A stretch of 64,000 bases of DNA from an uncultured Burkholderiaceae bacterium (lineage in GTDB: Bacteria; Pseudomonadota; Gammaproteobacteria; Burkholderiales; Burkholderiaceae_B), in NCBI GenBank assembly GCA_937888805.1, contig CALBEY010000134.1, positions 25,366-89,365 of the forward strand. The letters are read 5' to 3'. Shown here in pieces: positions 59,670 to 64,000 of the stretch. The first letter of the stretch is position 1. Each line of letters opens with the position of its first letter. The position numbers and the translations under genes were made by a program. The notes beneath the pieces are model-generated. The model was not told the DNA's origin and ran no database searches. It saw only the letters and a list, made by a program, of their open reading frames with translations.

Positions 59670-61556
59670 TTAAAACAGTAATGGCGTTAGACGATAGACC
59701 AGCCATGCCGCACCATAGGCCAACACAAACATATAGCCCGCCCCAACCAGTGGCATCAACCATCCGCCAGTCTCACGCTTGATGGTTGCCAGCGTGGCCA
59801 AGCATTGCGGGGCAAAGACATACCAAGCCAGCATGGCCATGCCAGTTGCGACACTCCATTGCTGGGCAAGAAGCGGTATCAAGGCGGTTTCGGTATCGTC
59901 GCCCGTGGCTGATAGGGCGTAGACTGTTCCGAGCGCACTGACGGCCACTTCACGGGCCGCCATGCCAGGGACAAGTGCGATGGCGATTTGCCAATTAAAG
60001 CCAATCGGTTCAAGAATGACAGCCAGCCACTTGCCAAGCATGCCAGCGTAGCTGTATTCGATCGGGGCGGCCAGTGCGTTTAAGGGGGGCACCGGATAGC
60101 TGGCTAAAAACCAAAGTCCAACGGTCATGGCGAGGATAATGCCACCAACGCGTTTCATAAAAATATTCGCACGGTGCCACAAGCCAATGGTGACACTCAA
60201 AGGATTCGGCAATCGATAGGTGGGAAGCGCCATCATCAGCGGGCGAATTTGACGTCCCGAACGTGTTAAGGATTTGAGCAACCATGCCACTGCCATGGCT
60301 CCAAAAATGGCAGCCATGTACAAACCAAACATCACCAACCCTTGAAGCTCAAGCCCACCCCAGGTGCTGTGTCGGGGTATGAACGCGCTAATCAGTAGCG
60401 TGTAAACCGGCAGTCTTGCTGAGCAGGTCATGAGCGGTGCAATCATGATGGTGACCAATCGATCGCGTGCGTTAGGAATGGTGCGAGCGGCAATGATCCC
60501 TGGGATGGCGCAAGCAAAACTTGAAAGCAATGGGATAAAAGAGCGTCCCGACAGACCCACGCTACCCATCATCCGATCAAGCAAATAAGCGGCTCTTGGT
60601 AGGTAGCCTGACTCTTCGAGCACGAGAATAAAGAAAAATAGGATAAGGATTTGCGGCAAAAACACAACCACGCCACCCACGCCAGCGATGATGCCCTCAA
60701 TTAACAAGCTTCTTAGCCAATGGTCGGGCAAGGCGTCACTGATTAATTCAGCCAGCCACTCAAATCCTGTTTCAATCCAAGACATGGGTGCTTGGGCCCA
60801 GCCAAACATGGCTTGAAAGATCAAAAATAAAACCACCAACAAAATGATAGGACCACCAACGGGGTGCAGAAGCACACGATCTAACCGCTCGCTCTTGCTG
60901 TCAGGAATCACGTGATCGAGCCCCAAGCTTGCGAGAATGTCTTGTACCCGTTGGTGGTCTTCGGTAATGGCGGGCTCGGTGCGATTGTCGCAACTTGTTG
61001 GTACGATCTTGGTGCGATCTTCAAGCATGGTTTCAATGGCCGTGCGCAGGGCCGCATCACCAGCGGATTTGATTGCAACCGTTGGGACCACGACAACGCC
61101 AAGTGCTTTTGATAAGGCACTGGCGTCAATGTCGATACCGCGAGCGCGTGCCTCGTCAGACATGTTCAGTGCAACCAAACATGGCAAACCGAGTCGCTGT
61201 ACCCCCAAAACCAAACGCAAACCACGTCGCAGGTTGGTGGCGTCCACCACGCAGACCACCACATCTGGTTTTTTTTCGCCGATGGCCTGACCATTAAGCA
61301 CATCGCAAGTCACGCGCTCATCGGGTGAGCTGGGATAAAGACTGTTGGTGCCCGGTAAATCAAGAATGCGAGCGCGTTTTCCAGTGCTTGTGCGCAGTTG
61401 TCCTTCTTTGCGTTCAACGGTGACGCCGGCATAGTTGGCAACCTTTTGGCGGCTGCCGGTCAGGCGATTAAACAAAGCGGTTTTGCCACAATTGGGATTG
61501 CCAACCAAGGCAAACAGCAGTCCAATGGGGTGAACATGCACAATACTTTCCTTCAT
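59670..61556 (-). CDS. feoB: Ferrous iron transporter FeoB
   Basis: A 628-residue GTPase-permease for Fe(II). The G domain carries G1 GNPNCGKT (20-27), G3 DLPGT (66-70) and G4 NMSD (131-134). The membrane part has paired Gate motifs, for example LLSSFACAIPGIIAARTI with the conserved Cys and APLMTCSARLPVYTLL. It is shorter than E. coli FeoB (773), largely in the cytoplasmic and C-terminal regions. The ATG at 61556 follows GGAG; the open frame further upstream runs through feoA. feoA precedes it by 10 bp. Confidence 0.96.
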   Translation of the reverse strand: MKESIVHVHPIGLLFALVGNPNCGKTALFNRLTGSRQKVANYAGVTVERKEGQLRTSTGKRARILDLPGTNSLYPSSPDERVTCDVLNGQAIGEKKPDVVVCVVDATNLRRGLRLVLGVQRLGLPCLVALNMSDEARARGIDIDASALSKALGVVVVPTVAIKSAGDAALRTAIETMLEDRTKIVPTSCDNRTEPAITEDHQRVQDILASLGLDHVIPDSKSERLDRVLLHPVGGPIILLVVLFLIFQAMFGWAQAPMSWIETGFEWLAELISDALPDHWLRSLLIEGIIAGVGGVVVFLPQILILFFFILVLEESGYLPRAAYLLDRMMGSVGLSGRSFIPLLSSFACAIPGIIAARTIPNARDRLVTIMIAPLMTCSARLPVYTLLISAFIPRHSTWGGLELQGLVMFGLYMAAIFGAMAVAWLLKSLTRSGRQIRPLMMALPTYRLPNPLSVTIGLWHRANIFMKRVGGIILAMTVGLWFLASYPVPPLNALAAPIEYSYAGMLGKWLAVILEPIGFNWQIAIALVPGMAAREVAVSALGTVYALSATGDDTETALIPLLAQQWSVATGMAMLAWYVFAPQCLATLATIKRETGGWLMPLVGAGYMFVLAYGAAWLVYRLTPLLF

Positions 61557-61566
61557 GAGGGTCTCC

Positions 61567-61800
61567 TTAAGCCACAAAAATACAAGTGGCTTCGCTATGT
61601 CGTAGCGCAAAGGTGCTCGCACCGATTCGCACAACGAGCGGGCCCAAGCCAAAAAGTGCGCGACGGTACACAACGACTTCTTCACCGGGTAGAAATCCGA
61701 TTTGTTGCAGGTGGTTCGCGCGCTCAGTGTTGGTGCCGTCGAAGGCAAGGTGGTGAACTTTAAAAGGGGTGTTTGTCTTGGCAGTAAAAAGTGTTTGCAT
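61567..61800 (-). CDS. feoA: Ferrous iron transport protein A
   Basis: A 77-residue SH3-like cytoplasmic protein that assists FeoB. Seen: ANHLQQIGFLPGEEVVVYRR and the ending GASTFALRHSEATCIFV, both typical. The gene starts directly under a Fur box and leads feoA-feoB and probably the flavodoxin and fusion genes. Confidence 0.93.
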   Translation of the reverse strand: MQTLFTAKTNTPFKVHHLAFDGTNTERANHLQQIGFLPGEEVVVYRRALFGLGPLVVRIGASTFALRHSEATCIFVA

Positions 61801-61811
61801 GGTTTCTAAAT

Positions 61812-61830
61812 AATAATGATTATCATTCAG
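61812..61830 (-). promoter_or_regulatory. Fur box upstream of feoA
   Basis: The core AATGATTATCATT (61815-61827) matches 12 of 13 bases of the Fur consensus core AATGATAATCATT, and the full 19-mer matches at 14 positions. It ends 11 bp before the feoA ATG. A minus-strand TAGAAT (61839 to 61834) would place transcription initiation within the box. Iron-dependent repression by Fur is expected. Confidence 0.85.
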
Positions 61831-61982
61831 GTATTCTATCCTAAGTTTGACATGACTGTTTTTTCAGTGGCAGTGATCGTTAATCAAGGATCCAACAGCG
61901 GGCGTCGGTTGGCGCTGGTTTGCGAAGCGATAAACTGTGGCCTACTTTGTATTCATCAATCAAAAAAAAGGGGAGACCATCC

Positions 61983-62468
61983 GTGGCATTGCATCTTGAA
62001 CAAGACGGCGTTGAAGTGGTTGGACTGGGTATGCACTTTGATGAACTGCCCGTTGGCAGAAAATTCAGAACAGTGGGCCGCACGATTACTGAGGCTGATT
62101 TGGTCGCTTTTGTGAATGCGACTGGTTTTACTGAAGTGCTTTTTACCAACACAGAGTTTGTGCGTGAAACCTCAGACATCAAAGGCCGATTGGTACCAGG
62201 CGCTTTGGTTTACTCGATGGCAGAGGGACTCTTGATGCAAGCGGCCATGCAACACACGGGCTTTGCTTTTTTAGAGATGGAAATGAAAGTACACGCCCCA
62301 ACATTAGTGGGGCAAACCATTAACGTGATGTGTGAAGTCACCGAGGCACGTGCCAGCAACAGCCGGCCAGACCGGGGTTTGGTCCGTACTTTAAACACCG
62401 TTTTCAATGAAAAGGGTCAAGTGCTGATGACTTACAAGCCTCTGCGGTTTGTTAAGCGGGTGGTTTAA
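61983..62468 (+). CDS. MaoC-like dehydratase family protein
   Basis: A 161-residue hot-dog fold protein beginning around MHFDELPVGRKFRTVGRTITEADLVAFV, the usual MaoC family N-terminus, with VPGALVYSMAEGLLMQA and MKVHAPTLVGQTI. The strict D-x4-H hydratase dyad of the other MaoC protein (49373) is not obvious here, since the segment reads NATGFTEVLFTN. It may be a thioesterase-like or non-catalytic member. GTG at 61983 is chosen because GGGGAG lies 7 bases upstream. Confidence 0.82.
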   Translation: MALHLEQDGVEVVGLGMHFDELPVGRKFRTVGRTITEADLVAFVNATGFTEVLFTNTEFVRETSDIKGRLVPGALVYSMAEGLLMQAAMQHTGFAFLEMEMKVHAPTLVGQTINVMCEVTEARASNSRPDRGLVRTLNTVFNEKGQVLMTYKPLRFVKRVV

Positions 62469-62654
62469 GGATTGAATCGGCTGACATTAATTTTACTAAA
62501 CTAAGGATTAGTGTGCTAATTTAAATCAAAATTTGATAGTGTCCGTTGAGAAAAGAAGTTGAGTGCAAATAAAACAGCAACACAATCTTGCATTTTTTTG
62601 TCAAATTTAGCCGGCAATTCCGCCGTTCTTTGACGTATTTTTCTGGAGAGAAAA

Positions 62655-63413
62655 ATGTGTTTCATTTGTAATCGCTTTTCACAGGGATCATCAGCCAATC
62701 AAAGGCCTCAGTCGTTGTCACGGCGCTCCTTACTGGGCGCGGTTGGCGCCTTACCACTGGCTAGTGCGCTGGCTTTGAGTGGTGTGGCCCACGCCAGTAC
62801 GCCCCCCCAACCTGAAAACGTACTAAATCCTGATCAAGCGCTCGAACGATTGATGGCTGGCAATGCAAGATATGTTTCCGGCAAATCGACGCCCGTTAAT
62901 TTTGCAGCCACTCGGCAAGTACTGTCGGGTGGCCAAAACCCTTACGCTTGTTTGGTGAGCTGCGCAGACTCTCGTATCGGCCCTGAGTACTGTTTTGATG
63001 AGGGACGGGGTGATTTGTTTGTGACGCGCGTGGCTGGTAATTTTGTGAACACGGATATTCTGGCAAGCCTTGAGTACGGTACCGCCGTGCTTGGGGCACC
63101 GTTGATTATGGTGCTCGGTCACACCAGCTGTGGCGCGATCGGTGCAGCCGTTCAAGCCTATACCGAAAACGCCAGTTTTCCTGGGCATATCCAAGCACTG
63201 ACGACAGCCCTTGCACCTGCTGTTCGTCAAGCGGCTCAGTCTGCCAAAGGTGATGCGCTTGTGGCGGCAGCGACTAAGGATAATGTGCGCTTAAATGTCA
63301 CGATGCTGACAGAGTCAAACCCAATCATCAGTGACCGAGTCGCCAAGGGCAAATTGAAAATCGTGGGTGGCATTTACGATTTGAAAACAGGACGGGTTGA
63401 TTTGGTAAGCTGA
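62655..63413 (+). CDS. Beta-carbonic anhydrase with Tat signal
   Basis: A 252-residue zinc enzyme interconverting CO2 and bicarbonate. Zinc ligands are Cys103 with the Asp105-Arg107 dyad (SCADSR), His156 and Cys159 (GHTSCGA). The N-terminus carries a twin-arginine signal (SRRSLLGAVGALPLASALAL, 22-41) and an Ala-x-Ala type cleavage at about 47, so a folded enzyme is exported to the periplasm. GGAGAG precedes the ATG. A strong terminator follows, so it is monocistronic. Cysteines in the first six residues (MCFIC) are unusual. Confidence 0.94.
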   Translation: MCFICNRFSQGSSANQRPQSLSRRSLLGAVGALPLASALALSGVAHASTPPQPENVLNPDQALERLMAGNARYVSGKSTPVNFAATRQVLSGGQNPYACLVSCADSRIGPEYCFDEGRGDLFVTRVAGNFVNTDILASLEYGTAVLGAPLIMVLGHTSCGAIGAAVQAYTENASFPGHIQALTTALAPAVRQAAQSAKGDALVAAATKDNVRLNVTMLTESNPIISDRVAKGKLKIVGGIYDLKTGRVDLVS

Positions 63414-63450
63414 ATCAAAGTCTGACTCAAAAAAGTATGACCGCCTGAGC

Positions 63451-63490
63451 AAAGGCCTTCTGAGCCCAAGTGGCTGCAGAAGGCCTTTTT
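63451..63490 (+). terminator. Terminator of the carbonic anhydrase gene
   Basis: AAAGGCCTTCT (63451-63461) pairs with AGAAGGCCTTT (63478-63488), with an inner AGCC/GGCT stem and a T tract: an 11-bp stem plus a 4-bp inner stem, 37 bp after the stop. It may also serve the convergent DUF4395 gene. Confidence 0.92.
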
Positions 63491-63509
63491 ATAAAAAGCG
63501 TCTGGCACG

Positions 63510-63938
63510 TCACACCATTTTTGGCGGGAACATTTTGTACCAAAAGCCATAAACCCAACAAGCGGCACAGAATGAAAAAGCCCATTCCAGTGAAGAAAAA
63601 ATCACCAACGCGATGGTCGGCACCACCCATAATGCGTTGCCAGTGAAGTAAAGGACGCTGGCAATGGTGGCGGCGATGAACAACAGCTTGTTGGCAAACA
63701 TCTTGGCGCCCGCATTTTCTTTGTGACCGGCAATATTGGCTTTATTCATCAGATGCGAAAACACCCGGTGCGAGGGGCAGTAAAAGTGTCCAAAAAACCC
63801 GCGCACCAAACCCATCATGGCAAGCACAGGCAACAGGTAAGGAAAGCCTAAGAGCGCAATGGCGCAGAACAAAAATGTAATGAACGCCTCAAGACGTACG
63901 ACGTTGGCATTGACTTGTGGGACATCAAATCTAAGCAT
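63510..63938 (-). CDS. DUF4395 family membrane protein
   Basis: A 142-residue protein with about four hydrophobic helices. Typical of the domain are the N-terminal FDVPQVNANVVRLEAFITF, GLVRGFFGHFYCPSHRVF and the terminal CAACWVYGFWYKMFP. CAAC is a possible redox or metal pair. The family has no settled function; some members sit near thioredoxin-like or sulfur-handling genes. Its promoter region is at the right edge of the window (63939-64000), where nothing else is seen. Confidence 0.8.
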   Translation of the reverse strand: MLRFDVPQVNANVVRLEAFITFLFCAIALLGFPYLLPVLAMMGLVRGFFGHFYCPSHRVFSHLMNKANIAGHKENAGAKMFANKLLFIAATIASVLYFTGNALWVVPTIALVIFSSLEWAFSFCAACWVYGFWYKMFPPKMV

Positions 63939-64000
63939 GACAGTTGGCTCCGAGCGTTTGGATTGATGACGTCATTTAAAAAATTGAATCATAAACATAT

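Noticed and set aside
61557..61748. N-terminal extension of feoB
   Set aside because: It runs through feoA in another frame; the ATG at 61556 has GGAG and the standard N-terminus.

Overview
The window is a gene-dense piece of a betaproteobacterial chromosome, most likely from Burkholderiales and close to Alcaligenaceae (Bordetella/Achromobacter relatives). The grounds are gene content and order: gyrA-serC-pheA-hisC-tyrA-aroA-cmk, rpsA-ihfB-lapA-lapB-hldA-hldD, and smc-zipA-ligA; a short Bordetella-type OmpA; and Gln at GyrA position 83. Base composition looks moderate. I see no transposase, integrase, prophage, rRNA or CRISPR array. Almost all of it is core genome, with many ATGA overlaps, several tail-to-tail overlaps and very short spacers.

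Layout. 1-5.1 kb: 5' part of mfd (minus), ispD-ispF, then an EnvZ/OmpR-type two-component pair (minus). 5.2-10.4 kb: a tsaB-rimI gene fusion, a family-4 uracil-DNA glycosylase, a class III aminotransferase, a short Usp-like gene and lplT. 10.5-17.2 kb: smc-zipA-ligA (chromosome organisation, division, DNA ligation). 17.3-19.3 kb: msrB-yciB-bolA-ppi, each gene overlapping the next by 4 bp. 19.4-21.3 kb: the biotin ECF transporter bioMNY. 21.4-31.5 kb (minus): gph, an orphan HicB-type gene, and the aromatic, serine and histidine-branch block cmk-aroA-tyrA-hisC-pheA-serC-gyrA. 31.9-41.8 kb (plus): ompA, ubiG, rpsA, ihfB, an epimerase, lapA-lapB, hldA-hldD (LPS heptose), a ComEA-like protein and cysM. 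41.8-47.7 kb: mltB, an HDAC-like deacetylase, etfBA, cysQ, a Blc-type lipocalin and nnrE. 47.8-53.0 kb: tRNA-Arg(ACG), ugd, a MaoC protein, a CaiB-type CoA-transferase, a DUF805 protein, sixA and a GlpQ-type phosphodiesterase. 53.1-64 kb is the most accessory part: PCuAC and a DUF2946 protein (copper), azoR-pirin with a divergent LysR gene, a Fur-box-preceded feoA-feoB-flavodoxin-reductase/patatin cluster, a second MaoC protein, a Tat-exported beta-carbonic anhydrase and a DUF4395 protein.

The most unusual item is the gene at 56815-59121. It encodes one polypeptide joining an FAD/NAD(P)H reductase to a complete patatin hydrolase. It overlaps a flavodoxin-like gene by one base and lies directly downstream of feoAB, whose promoter region carries a Fur box. 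I propose, as inference, an iron-responsive four-gene operon in which a reductase and an ester hydrolase act beside ferrous iron uptake. Secondary observations are the tsaB-rimI fusion with an internal start, several genes whose -10 hexamers sit so near the start codon that leaderless transcripts are likely, and the loss of the usual cmk-rpsA linkage with a solitary HicB gene at the breakpoint.
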